Shown here: in pieces, positions 24,740 through 33,632 of the stretch
How positions within the stretch are numbered: position 1 is the stretch's first letter
Layout of the letters: every line of letters begins with the position of its first letter
Origin: SSSZ01 sp016790965
GTDB lineage: Bacteria > Pseudomonadota > Gammaproteobacteria > Burkholderiales > Rhodocyclaceae
Direction of reading: 5' to 3'
DNA: 64,000 nucleotides
NCBI GenBank assembly: GCA_016790965.1
Contig: JAEUNZ010000027.1
Span: 1-64,000 of the forward strand
Notes under the pieces: model-generated
What the model saw: only the letters and a program-made list of their open reading frames with translations
Told to the model about the DNA's origin: nothing
The model's database searches: none
Program-made: the position numbers and the translations under genes

Positions 24740-26320
24740 TCAGCCTCGCCTCAGGGCTTCGATCAGCCCGCGGGTGGAAGCGTCGAATGCGTCGCTTGCC
24801 CCTCCCTCCAGAGCGGGGGCGAGGCGGCCGGCCAGGGTCTTCCCCAGTTCGACGCCCCACTGGTCGAAGGAATTGAGGCCCCACAGGACACCCTGGCAGA
24901 ACACCTTGTGCTCATAGAGGGCGATGAGGCGGCCCAGGTTGTAGGGGTCGAGGCGGGGCAGCACCAGGGTCGTCGAGGGCTGATTGCCGGGAAAGACCTT
25001 GAACGGGACCAGGGCTTCCGGCGCACCGGCGGCGCGGGCTTCTTCGGCGGTCTGGCCGAAGGCCAGGGCGGCGGACTGGGCGAGGCAGTTGGCGAGCAGT
25101 TGCGTGTGATGGCCGTGCAGGGGGAAATCCGGTTCCTTGAGAGCGATGAAATCGCAGGGGATGAGGCGGCCCCCCTGGTGGAGGAGCTGGTAAAAGGAAT
25201 GCTGCCCATTGGTGCCCGCTTCGCCCCAGAGCACCGGGCAGGTGGAGACGCCTACCAGCTGGCCGTCGCGGCCCACCTGCTTGCCGTTGCTTTCCATTTC
25301 GAGCTGCTGCAGATGGGCGGGGAAGAGCTCCAGGGACTGGCTATAGGGCAGGACGGCGTGACTGTCGGCGCCGAGGAAGCCGCTGTTCCAGACCCCCAGC
25401 AGGGCGAGCAGCAGGGGAAGATTGTCGGCGGCGGGGGCCGTGAGGAAATGCTGGTCGAGGTCGTGGGCTCCGGCCAGCAGTTCCTCGAAGGCGTGGAAGC
25501 CAGTCGCCAGGGCTATGGGGAGGCCGATGGCGGACCACAGGGAGAAGCGGCCCCCCACCCAGTCCCAGAATTCGAAAACATTTTTTGGCGCGATGCCGAA
25601 GGCGCTGGTGGCGGCGAGATTGGTCGACAGGGCCACAAAGTGCCGCGCCACGGCGGCGCTGCTTCCTGCGGCGCCGACCAGCCATTCCCGGGCGCTGGCC
25701 GCATTGGTCATGGTCTCCAGGGTGGTGAAGGTCTTGCTGGCGACGATGAAGAGCGTACGGCGGGGATTGAGGCCGTCCAGGGTGGTGGCGAGATCTGCGC
25801 CGTCCACGTTGGCGACGAAATGAAGGGTGATGTCCGGCAGATGGCGGGAGGCCAGGGCCCGCACCGCCATGCGGGGACCCAGGTCGGAGCCGCCGATACC
25901 CAGATTGACCACGTCGGTAATGCGCTCGCCGGAATAGCCCCGCCAGGCTCCGTCGTGGATGGCGGTGCAGAAGTCCCGCAGGCGCGCCAGTACGGCCTGC
26001 ACGGCCGCCGGGGCGGAGGTTCCGGCGCGCAGGTCCATGTGTCGTACGGCGCGGCCTTCGCTGCTGTTGATCGCCTCTCCGGCAGCAAGTTTCTCGCGCC
26101 AGCCTTCCAGGTCCGCGGCTTGGGCCAGATCCAGGAGGGCAGCGAAGACTTCCAAGCTGATGCGCTGCTTGGAAAAATCGATCAGAAGGTCGCGCTGGCG
26201 ACGGGAAAAATGCCCGAAGCGCTCTGGGTCGGTGGCGAACCGCGCGCGCAGGTGAGTAGAACCCTGCGCGGCAGCCAGGGCTTCGAGGGCCTTCCAGGCG
26301 GGGGAGCCGACGGCGCTCAT
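24740..26320 (-). CDS. pgi: Glucose-6-phosphate isomerase
   Basis: A 526-residue enzyme interconverting glucose 6-phosphate and fructose 6-phosphate. Signatures are NLGIGGSDLGPRM, SKTFTTLETMTNA, GGRFSLWSAIGLP, WGEAGTNGQHSFYQLLHQG with the catalytic Glu, and QWGVELGK with the C-terminal catalytic Lys. It lies 22 bases after glgP in a block that degrades and rebuilds glycogen, placing it at the junction between glucose-phosphate from glycogen and glycolysis. Confidence 0.97.
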   Translation of the reverse strand: MSAVGSPAWKALEALAAAQGSTHLRARFATDPERFGHFSRRQRDLLIDFSKQRISLEVFAALLDLAQAADLEGWREKLAAGEAINSSEGRAVRHMDLRAGTSAPAAVQAVLARLRDFCTAIHDGAWRGYSGERITDVVNLGIGGSDLGPRMAVRALASRHLPDITLHFVANVDGADLATTLDGLNPRRTLFIVASKTFTTLETMTNAASAREWLVGAAGSSAAVARHFVALSTNLAATSAFGIAPKNVFEFWDWVGGRFSLWSAIGLPIALATGFHAFEELLAGAHDLDQHFLTAPAADNLPLLLALLGVWNSGFLGADSHAVLPYSQSLELFPAHLQQLEMESNGKQVGRDGQLVGVSTCPVLWGEAGTNGQHSFYQLLHQGGRLIPCDFIALKEPDFPLHGHHTQLLANCLAQSAALAFGQTAEEARAAGAPEALVPFKVFPGNQPSTTLVLPRLDPYNLGRLIALYEHKVFCQGVLWGLNSFDQWGVELGKTLAGRLAPALEGGASDAFDASTRGLIEALRRG

Positions 26321-26342
26321 GACGCCCTACTGTGGACGGGCT

Positions 26343-28910
26343 TCACAGCCAGGCCATGAGACCCAGTTCGAACTTGTGGGTCAGCAGGGGGTGGGAGGGG
26401 AAGGCGCGCAGCCGGTATTCCAGCTTGCCGCACTGCTCCGGCGTCAGGTCCAGGGCGAAAATCTGCTCACCCCGGTCGTTGGCGCCGATGGGGGCCAGTT
26501 CGTAGTGGCGGGCGCGGGAGTGGTAGTGCTCGCTGTCCGGCCGGCCGAAGAGGGCTTCAACCGTCACGTCCGAAGGTGCCAGGCCATCGAGTTGCACTGC
26601 CACTTCAAGGCGCAGGGCCTGACCGAATTTCATGCGCCGGGTGGGTTCGTCCAGGCGACGCAGGCGGACCGCCGGCCAGGCGGCGCGGACGCGGGCCTTC
26701 CAGGCGGCTACGTCGCAGGCCGGGGTGTAGCCGTCGGCGGCGTAGCGGCGTCCCTGGCGAGCGGCGGGGGCGTAGAACTTCTGGGCGTATTCGCCCACCA
26801 TGCGGGCCACGTTGAAGCGCGGCGTGATGCTGGCGATGGAGCGCTTGGCGATGGCCACCCATTCGGGGGAATAGCCCATGGGACCGGTGCGGTAGTAGGT
26901 GGGGACCACCTGGTCCTGCAGCAGTTCGTACAGCGTGCGGGCCTCTTCGGCGTCGCGCCGGGCTTCGTCCAGATGGCCCGAGGCGGGCTTGATGGCCCAG
27001 CCATTGGGAATGCCGTCCCGCACCTCGTAACCCTCGCCCCACCAGCCGTCGAGGACCGAGAGGTTGATGGCGCCGTTCATGGCCGCCTTCATTCCGGACG
27101 TGCCTGAGGCTTCCAGGGGGTAGATGGGATTGTTGAGCCACACGTCCACCCCGGCCACCAGACGGCGCGAGAGGTGCAGGTCATAGCCTTCCACCAGCAG
27201 GATGCGCCCTTCGAACTCCGGCCGGCGGGCCATGTCGGCGATGCTGCGGATGATCTCCTGGCCGGGTTGGTCCGCCGGGTGCGCCTTGCCGGCGAAAAGG
27301 AAGAGCACGGGCCGTTCCGGGTCGGAGACGATCTCCTCCAGCCAGGCAGGGTCCTGGAAGAGGAGGGCCGCCCGCTTGTAGGTGGCGAAGCGGCGGGCGA
27401 AACCGATGGTGAGTACATTGGGCTTGCCCGGGTCGGCCAGGCGGAGCAGGCGATCAAGATGGGCGGGGGAGCCCTGGTTGCGGCCATGCTGCTCGCGAAT
27501 GCGGGCGCGCACTAGGTGCAGCAACTGGGATTTGAGCAACTGACGGATGCTCCAGAAGGTCTGGTCCGGGATGCGCTCGACGCCCTCCCAGCAGGCCCCA
27601 TCGGTTTGCCGTTGCTGCCAGCCGACGCCCAGGTAGCGGTCGAAGGTCTCGTACCATTCGGTGGCCAGGAAGGTGGGGATATGGACGCCGTTGGTCACGT
27701 AGTCCATGGGGTTTTCCTCGGCCGCCACCTGGGGCCACAGGTGGCCGCAGATGCGGGCCGACACTTCGCCGTGGATGCGGGACACTCCGTTGTGGTGGCG
27801 AGAGCCTCGGATGGCCAGGGCGGTCATGTTGAACTCGCTCTTGCCCGGTTCCATGCCGAGGGCGACGACCTGGTCGCAGGCGATGCCCAAATCCTGGCAC
27901 CAGCGGCCGAAGTACTCGCGGATCATGGCTTCGGAAAAATGGTCGTGGCCCGCCGGGACCGGGGTATGGGTGGTAAAGACCACGTTGGCGGCCACCGCCT
28001 CCAGGGCGGCGGCGTAGTCCAGGCCCGCTTGCATCAGGCCGCGGATGCGCTCCAGGATCAGGAAGGCGGCGTGGCCTTCATTCACGTGCCACACGGTGGG
28101 CTTGAGTCCCACGGCGGCCAGGGCGCGTACACCGCCCACCCCCAAAAGGATTTCCTGCTCGATGCGTGTGCTGCGGTCGCCGCCGTAGAGGCGGTGGGTG
28201 ATTTCCCGGTCGTGGTCGGAGTTTTCCGGCAGCCAGGTGTCGAGGAGGATAAGGCGCACGTGGCCGACCCGCACCTCCCACACCTTGACCTGCACCGTGC
28301 GGCCGGGCATGTCGATGGAAACCCGCACGTCGCCGCCCTCCGGCGTGGTGAGCGGCGTCACGGGCAGGTCGTCGAAATCGGAATCGCTGTAGGTCGCATG
28401 CTGGCGGCCGTCGCCATCCAGGGTCTGGTGGAAGTAGCCCTGGCGGTAAAGCAGTCCGACGCCGACAAAAGGCAGGCCCAGGTCACTGGCCGCCTTGCAG
28501 TGGTCGCCGGCCAGGATGCCCAGGCCGCCGGAGTAGATGGGCAGGCTTTCATGAAAGCCGAATTCGGCGCAGAAATAGGCGATCAGATCGTCGTTCCGGA
28601 AAGGGCGCGCGTGGGGATGGCTGCCCACCGGAAGGCCGTGGTACGTGTCGTAGGCCGACAGGACGCGATTGAGCGAACCCAGATAGACCGGATTGTCCGC
28701 AGCGGCTTCCAGGCGTTTCTGGTCGGCACGCTTCAGGAAAGCCTTGGGGTTGTGGCCGGTGGCCTGCCACAGGGCGCTGGACAGGCTGGCGAACAGCGCC
28801 CGGCTGGGACGGTCCCAGCTATACCAGAGGTTGTTGGCCAGTTCCTCCAGGCGTTCGAGGCGGGGCGGGATTTCCGGATTGACTTCGAGGTGATAGAGAG
28901 TGCCGGTCAT
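26343..28910 (-). CDS. glgP: Alpha-glucan phosphorylase (GT35)
   Basis: An 855-residue PLP-dependent phosphorylase releasing glucose 1-phosphate from glycogen or maltodextrin. It belongs to the short, DUF3417-containing subgroup: N-terminal domain EELANNLWYSWDRP, then GGLGILAGDHCKAASDLG, HTPVPAGHDHF, the FARRFATYKRA segment, and EASGTSGMKAAMNG with GWWGEGY near the end of the catalytic part. A C-terminal beta domain (from about 730) follows. Its ATG overlaps the stop of the GH57 gene (ATGA), so the two are translationally coupled. Confidence 0.94.
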   Translation of the reverse strand: MTGTLYHLEVNPEIPPRLERLEELANNLWYSWDRPSRALFASLSSALWQATGHNPKAFLKRADQKRLEAAADNPVYLGSLNRVLSAYDTYHGLPVGSHPHARPFRNDDLIAYFCAEFGFHESLPIYSGGLGILAGDHCKAASDLGLPFVGVGLLYRQGYFHQTLDGDGRQHATYSDSDFDDLPVTPLTTPEGGDVRVSIDMPGRTVQVKVWEVRVGHVRLILLDTWLPENSDHDREITHRLYGGDRSTRIEQEILLGVGGVRALAAVGLKPTVWHVNEGHAAFLILERIRGLMQAGLDYAAALEAVAANVVFTTHTPVPAGHDHFSEAMIREYFGRWCQDLGIACDQVVALGMEPGKSEFNMTALAIRGSRHHNGVSRIHGEVSARICGHLWPQVAAEENPMDYVTNGVHIPTFLATEWYETFDRYLGVGWQQRQTDGACWEGVERIPDQTFWSIRQLLKSQLLHLVRARIREQHGRNQGSPAHLDRLLRLADPGKPNVLTIGFARRFATYKRAALLFQDPAWLEEIVSDPERPVLFLFAGKAHPADQPGQEIIRSIADMARRPEFEGRILLVEGYDLHLSRRLVAGVDVWLNNPIYPLEASGTSGMKAAMNGAINLSVLDGWWGEGYEVRDGIPNGWAIKPASGHLDEARRDAEEARTLYELLQDQVVPTYYRTGPMGYSPEWVAIAKRSIASITPRFNVARMVGEYAQKFYAPAARQGRRYAADGYTPACDVAAWKARVRAAWPAVRLRRLDEPTRRMKFGQALRLEVAVQLDGLAPSDVTVEALFGRPDSEHYHSRARHYELAPIGANDRGEQIFALDLTPEQCGKLEYRLRAFPSHPLLTHKFELGLMAWL

Positions 28911-30880
28911 GGGCGGATGGCCTCGACGGTGAGTTGGAGTCGGATGTGGCAGTCGTCGCCGGGAATGTTCCAGGCCAGCACGATTTCCGCTGCCTGCATG
29001 ATTTTCTCAAAGCCGGCCTCGGATTGGGAAACCGTATGGTGGGGCCGGCCAGTGATGGCTGCCGGCGGCGCGCAGGCAAGGCGCAGGGCGCCGCCGAGAA
29101 CGCCATCTTCCAGGGTCACGCCAGGGGCCTCGGCGAGGGCCAGCGGCTGGCCGAATCCGCCGGGGATGCTGCCGTCTGGCGCCACGTAGCGGCCGAGGAA
29201 GCCGTCGCAACTGGGCATGGCCAGATTGAGCACGGTTTCCAGGCGGTGGCCGGCGAGGCCGGTGAGGCGCCAGGTGACGGTGAGGGTGGTGCCGTCGAGG
29301 GCGTAGGTCTTGGCGACGCCGGAACGTGCGAAGGCGAGATCCCCGGCCGGCAGGTAGTCGGTGAGGGGCTTGCCATCCAGGCGATCCAGGCCGACGGCCC
29401 GGGGCAAGGTATCGGGGACCACATCCTCCGCACCCACCGGATGCTTGAAGCGCACGATGTCGTGGGCCGAGGCGATGCCCTCGCCGGCGTGGGCCGAGGG
29501 GCCGCTGTCGATCTTGGCGTGATAGTGCTCGGGATAGCGGCGCAGGGTGTCGCCGAAATTGTGGCACAGGGCGTAGCTGGTGAGTTCGTGGGCGGCGCCC
29601 AGGCCGTCGTCGCGCAACACCAGTTGCAGGGCGCAGGTGTGGGCCAGGGTTTCCTGGTGGCCGTCGTGGTCGAGGTCGCCGGCGGTCACCGGCGGGCGCG
29701 CCGCCAGTTTGTCCAGGCCCGCTTCCAGGGCCGCCAGGTTGTTCCACACCGCCCGGCGCAGGTGGGGCAGGTAGAGGCCGCCGAACAGGCCGTGCCAGTA
29801 GGCGTCGTTGGCCTGGGCGCGGTAGAGCTCGGCGGTGAGTTCCTGCGGCGGAGAAGGCAGGGCGGCGAGGCGCTTGGAAAGCCCCAGCATGCGCTTGTGC
29901 ATCCAGTTGGCTTCCGGGTAGCGGGTGAGGAAGTTGCGCCAGATGCCGCCGCGCAGGAAGGGCCGGTGCAGGTCGCCGCGCCCTTCGGCCTTTTCCTTGG
30001 TCAGCAGGGCGGCGTAGGTGGCGGCGGCGGGCATGGGCAGGGTCCACTCGTTCATCTCGCTGTAGGAGGCGGTGGGCAGATAGACCACGCCGCGGGTGGC
30101 GTGCTGGCGGTGGAAATCGGCGTAGGTGCCGGTGCGCACCTTGGGGCTGGCCAGCACGCCCTCGATGAAGGCCCTGAGCCAGCCGCGGTTGTAGACCCAC
30201 TCGTAGGTCTCCGGCCAGATGCCGAATTTCTCGATGTCGTCGAAATAGACGGCCCCTGCATGGTCCTGGTCGGCCAGGTGTTCCAGGTAGCCGACCACCT
30301 CGTGGGCGGGCGAGAAGGGCAGGCGGTAGCGCAACGCTTCCGAGATGGGAAAGAGGTCCAGGCGGGTGCCGCCCTCCTCGGTGGTGAAGCAGCCGTCCAG
30401 GTCGGCGGCATTCTTGCCGGTGCAGAAGAAATGGTAGTCATCCACCGTCACGTAGCGGATGCCGGTTTGCGCCAGGGCAGGCACCACCGCCGATTCCCAC
30501 ACCCGCTCGGTGAGCCAGGCGCCAGTGGGGGTCACGCCGGTCCAGGCCGTCAGCTTGTCGTTGAGCGCCTTGATCTGCCCTACCCGGTCCCGGTGCGGGA
30601 TGGCGGCCAGCACCGGCTCCGTGTCGCCGGAGCTGAACAGCTCCACCTGTCCCCGCCGTACCATGGCCGCCAGTAGCTCCATGTCATCCGGGTGCCTTTC
30701 CCGCAGCCAGTCCAGTAGCCAGCCGGAGAAATGGGCGGCGAAGCGGAAATCCGGATAGGCGAAGAGTGTTTCCAGGAAGGGCTTGTAGCAGCGCTGGTGG
30801 GCGTCTTCGATGACCTCGGGAAAGTTGCCCACGGGCTGGTGGGCATGGACGCCGAGGAGGAGGGTGACGGGGTGGGTCAT
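28907..30880 (-). CDS. GH57 alpha-glucan enzyme (4-alpha-glucanotransferase/amylase type)
   Basis: A 657-residue glycoside hydrolase family 57 protein. Family signatures include HAHQPVGNF at the N-terminus, GAWLTERVWE with the nucleophile Glu (about residue 120), VTVDDYHFF, and AVYFDDIEKFGIWP with the acid/base Asp (about 210). C-terminal DUF1925/DUF1926-like parts follow. This domain set is typical of 4-alpha-glucanotransferases and some alpha-amylases; the reaction cannot be decided further. There is no signal peptide, so it acts on cytoplasmic glucan together with the overlapping glgP. Its own start overlaps the end of a broken nucleotidyltransferase gene. Confidence 0.9.
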   Translation of the reverse strand: MTHPVTLLLGVHAHQPVGNFPEVIEDAHQRCYKPFLETLFAYPDFRFAAHFSGWLLDWLRERHPDDMELLAAMVRRGQVELFSSGDTEPVLAAIPHRDRVGQIKALNDKLTAWTGVTPTGAWLTERVWESAVVPALAQTGIRYVTVDDYHFFCTGKNAADLDGCFTTEEGGTRLDLFPISEALRYRLPFSPAHEVVGYLEHLADQDHAGAVYFDDIEKFGIWPETYEWVYNRGWLRAFIEGVLASPKVRTGTYADFHRQHATRGVVYLPTASYSEMNEWTLPMPAAATYAALLTKEKAEGRGDLHRPFLRGGIWRNFLTRYPEANWMHKRMLGLSKRLAALPSPPQELTAELYRAQANDAYWHGLFGGLYLPHLRRAVWNNLAALEAGLDKLAARPPVTAGDLDHDGHQETLAHTCALQLVLRDDGLGAAHELTSYALCHNFGDTLRRYPEHYHAKIDSGPSAHAGEGIASAHDIVRFKHPVGAEDVVPDTLPRAVGLDRLDGKPLTDYLPAGDLAFARSGVAKTYALDGTTLTVTWRLTGLAGHRLETVLNLAMPSCDGFLGRYVAPDGSIPGGFGQPLALAEAPGVTLEDGVLGGALRLACAPPAAITGRPHHTVSQSEAGFEKIMQAAEIVLAWNIPGDDCHIRLQLTVEAIRP

Positions 30881-31190
30881 GGCAAAAGAATTTTCTCCAG
30901 GTCGCCGAGGTCGCGGGGGCGGCCCGAGGCGCGTTTGTTGGCCTTGAGGTCGGCGAGGCCGAAAAAGTTGATGGGCAGGCCATCGTGGGTGACGACTTCC
31001 CGCCTAGGCCCGGCCGCATAGAAATCAAGGCCGTCGATGCCGGTTACCAGATCGTTACGAAAGGGCGGGCATCCCAAATGGAGGCCGTGATTCTCTTCGA
31101 CGAAGTCGTGGCTATCCCGCCCCAGGCTGCCAGAGCCGGACTGGTGGAGGCAATTCACGCGCCGGGCGGCGTTGCCGACGTCTCGCCCCA
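30877..31190 (-). pseudogene. Remnant of a nucleotidyltransferase-fold (AbiEii-like) gene
   Basis: The frame ending at 30877 encodes about 100 residues that look like the C-terminal half of a roughly 150-residue nucleotidyltransferase-fold family often found with toxin-antitoxin-like genes: GSGSLGRDSHDF, LGCPPFRNDLVTGIDGLDF, then GLPINFFGLADLKANKRASG and RPRDLGDLEK. The expected N-terminal part with the GG-x-A and D-x-D motifs is missing, and sequence before about 31190 in this frame looks random. The stop overlaps the GH57 start. The remaining 31191-31328 holds nothing I can identify. Confidence 0.6.
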
Positions 31191-31328
31191 TCCTTGCTCC
31201 AAGCCCCGGGGGCCTCGTCGAAGACCTGATGCAATCGGCCTGAAAGTTGGCTTTGATAGGCTCGAAGCGATTCTGCGGTCGGAGCCACGGAAAAGGATTG
31301 GGCCGTATTGCGCAGGAGGGATCGACGC

Positions 31329-32546
31329 TCAACCCTGGCTCCCGCTCGTGCTCTGGCGCATTGCCAATGGCAAGGAGGCCAGAAAACGTTCTGGGGCCGA
31401 ATATTCGCGAAACTGGGCTGCGAGCCCGCGCGCAGCGGCGCGGGGAGGGTCGGTGTTGAGGAGGCGTTCGGCTGTGGCGCGCAGGGTCTTGGCTTCCACC
31501 CGGTCGGCCCGGAGCAGGGCGCCGGCGCCGGTGGCGGCGATGGGGGCCATGTTGAGGAACTGGTCAAGATTGGTGGGGATTCCCAGTACCGGGACTCCGG
31601 CGGCGAGGGCTTGCTGGCAGGTGGGGCTGCCGCCGTTGCAGACGACCAGCGCGGCGCGCCGGGCGGCTTCAGTGCCCGGCAGGTAGTCGGCCAGGAAAAG
31701 CTTGGGGGCAGCCGGCAGGCGGGTGGCCTGGCCGGCGCTCGCGGCGATGATGCTCACCGGCAAGGGGGCCAGGGCTTCGATGACGGTGGCCAAAAGGGCG
31801 GCGTGCCCGGAACTGCCCGGAGTGGCATAGACGATCGGGCGGTCGGGGGGCAGGGCGTCCCACCAGGGGGGAGGGGCTCCCGGGGGTGACCACAGGATCG
31901 GTCCGATGAAACTGTGGCTCTCCGGTGCTCCGGCCAGGGGGAAGAGAGCGGGGTGGTCGACGTAGAGAACCGTGTCGGCGTCGGTATATACCCGGCGCAA
32001 GTCGAGACCCAGGGATGGCAGTCCATGCCGCCGCCGGACGCGATTGAGGGCCAGGGCGTGGTAGCGGAAGGCGAAGGGCCGAGCCAGATTGAAGAGGGCG
32101 TCGGCCATGCCTATGGGCAGAAAGCGGGTGAGCGGCAGAGTGGGGACGGTGTAGCGCTGGGTACCGTAGGGGCTCCAGTAGGCATTGGTGAGGGTGGTGT
32201 AGGGAACGCCGGCCAGTCGGGCGCTGACGCTCAGGGAGAGGCGAAAGTCGCCGACGACGACATCGGGCCTGATGCGCTCGATGAGGCGCAGGTCGTCGGC
32301 TACGTAGCGTTCCAGAGTTGCGGCGTCGTAGAGGGGGCTGCCGGAGGCGAGCGCGGCGGCGAATTGCCGCGGGGCAATGGAATCCAGGGGCGCGCTGGCA
32401 AAGGGGTAGTGGGCGGCAATCGCCGCGTAGGCCTCTGAACGGGCGATGGTGACCTGGTGGCCGGCTTCGGCCGCCGCGCCGGCCAGAACGAGGGGGCGGG
32501 CCAGGTGCGCCAGGGTCACGCACTCGGAGAAGAAAAGAATCTTCAC
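31329..32546 (-). CDS. UDP-glycosyltransferase-like protein (GT1/MGT fold)
   Basis: A 405-residue GT-B glycosyltransferase. The N-terminus (FSECVTLAHLARPLVLAGAA) resembles macrolide and rhamnosyl transferases that modify small hydrophobic acceptors, and the C-terminal donor-binding half has VYATPGSSG, LVVCNGGSPTCQQALAAGVPV and GIPTNLDQFLNM with the usual acidic/Gln end. It is a soluble enzyme with no signal peptide. It starts with GTG three bases after the nitroreductase gene and completes a three-gene operon with a ThiF-like enzyme. The acceptor is unknown. Confidence 0.85.
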   Translation of the reverse strand: MKILFFSECVTLAHLARPLVLAGAAAEAGHQVTIARSEAYAAIAAHYPFASAPLDSIAPRQFAAALASGSPLYDAATLERYVADDLRLIERIRPDVVVGDFRLSLSVSARLAGVPYTTLTNAYWSPYGTQRYTVPTLPLTRFLPIGMADALFNLARPFAFRYHALALNRVRRRHGLPSLGLDLRRVYTDADTVLYVDHPALFPLAGAPESHSFIGPILWSPPGAPPPWWDALPPDRPIVYATPGSSGHAALLATVIEALAPLPVSIIAASAGQATRLPAAPKLFLADYLPGTEAARRAALVVCNGGSPTCQQALAAGVPVLGIPTNLDQFLNMAPIAATGAGALLRADRVEAKTLRATAERLLNTDPPRAAARGLAAQFREYSAPERFLASLPLAMRQSTSGSQG

Positions 32547-32549
32547 GGC

Positions 32550-33626
32550 TTAGACGGAGGGGGCGACGAGCAGATCGCGCACTTCGAGGCGGGTCGAACG
32601 GCTGCGCGGGGCCGCGCAAACACCGACCCGGGCGAAGAAGCCCATGGGGTCGCCGGGGGAAGCACCCGCCAGATCTTCCAGATTTGCAGCCAGGGCGCGG
32701 GCCTGCTCGTGCAAGCCGGGACTCGCCGAGAAGCGTTGCCCCGCCTGGGCGTACCAGCGAAAGATCACGGGGGTCATCTGCGGCTGGAGGTGGAGGCCCT
32801 GCTGGGCGGCGGTGAGCCAGATGCGCTGCATGGCCCGGCCCAGGGAGACCCAGTCGGCCAGGGATTGCGGCGGCCGAGTGGGACACAGGAGGATGTGGGC
32901 GGCGCACCCCAGGGCGGGCAGCACATCGAGCTGGATCCGAGGCAGAACGGTTCCCATGAGGTAGCGGTTGAAGAACTCGACCCGCGACCAGCTTCCCATG
33001 ACCCACTGCATGAGCCGGGCAGTGAGGGGATCAACCCCGACGGCCTGTTCCGGGATGCGGTCCCGGCTATAGCGGGCACCCCACTCGATGATCGACTTAT
33101 GGACCGGGTAGGCCTCGGGGCAGGTGAGGCGGATGCGGGCGTTGTCCCAGAGCAGACGGGCAACCCGGGCCCGCGCGGCGAAGCCCTCGAAGAAGCGCAG
33201 CTCGGCGTCAGGCCCTGCGGCGGCGGCAAGGGCGCCGCGCTGCGCAGCGGTCAGCGGGGTCGTGCGCATGGGGCGACGTTGCACGGTGCGCCGCTCGACG
33301 AAAGGCAGGAGGGGGTGAGGGCCGCCGGCGAACGCCTCGAAGCGGACCCGGTAGCGGGGCGCGTCGTCCGGCGGCGCTGACTCGATGCTGGCGTGGGCCG
33401 CGTAGCCGAAGCCCGAAGCGGCGATGTGCAGGGTCTCGAGGAGGGCACCATGGGCCATATGACTGGCATGGCCCTCGAAGTCGTACAGAATTTCCAGCCG
33501 CGTATCGTGCCCATACACCGTGAGGCCGCCGTCGGCTTCGAGGGCGAAACGCCAGGGCTGCGTGTTGTCGCCGCTGGGCGCCCAGCGGGCCAGATCCAGG
33601 ATCTTGAGCAGGGTATCGCGGTCCAT
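32550..33626 (-). CDS. Acg/MoeY-type nitroreductase-fold protein
   Basis: A 358-residue protein of the Acg-like nitroreductase family, which binds flavin. Visible are the N-terminal LARWAPSGDNTQPWRF flavin-phosphate-binding segment, DFEGHASHMAHGA, ERRTVQRRPM, and a C-terminal WVSLGRAMQRIWLTAAQQGL segment. Two half-domains give it about twice the length of a simple nitroreductase. It lies six bases after a ThiF-like gene. Mycobacterial MoeY is a fusion of these same two modules, so the pair may act together; substrate unknown. Confidence 0.8.
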   Translation of the reverse strand: MDRDTLLKILDLARWAPSGDNTQPWRFALEADGGLTVYGHDTRLEILYDFEGHASHMAHGALLETLHIAASGFGYAAHASIESAPPDDAPRYRVRFEAFAGGPHPLLPFVERRTVQRRPMRTTPLTAAQRGALAAAAGPDAELRFFEGFAARARVARLLWDNARIRLTCPEAYPVHKSIIEWGARYSRDRIPEQAVGVDPLTARLMQWVMGSWSRVEFFNRYLMGTVLPRIQLDVLPALGCAAHILLCPTRPPQSLADWVSLGRAMQRIWLTAAQQGLHLQPQMTPVIFRWYAQAGQRFSASPGLHEQARALAANLEDLAGASPGDPMGFFARVGVCAAPRSRSTRLEVRDLLVAPSV

Positions 33627-33632
33627 GCGGGC

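Noticed and set aside
28934..30676. 580-residue plus-strand open frame opposite the GH57 gene
   Set aside because: Shadow of a high-GC gene; no recognisable domain, while the minus strand carries a complete GH57 enzyme.
30877..31332. A complete 151-residue gene
   Set aside because: Only the last 100 or so residues look like a protein family; the start region is random-like and lacks catalytic motifs, so a remnant is more likely.
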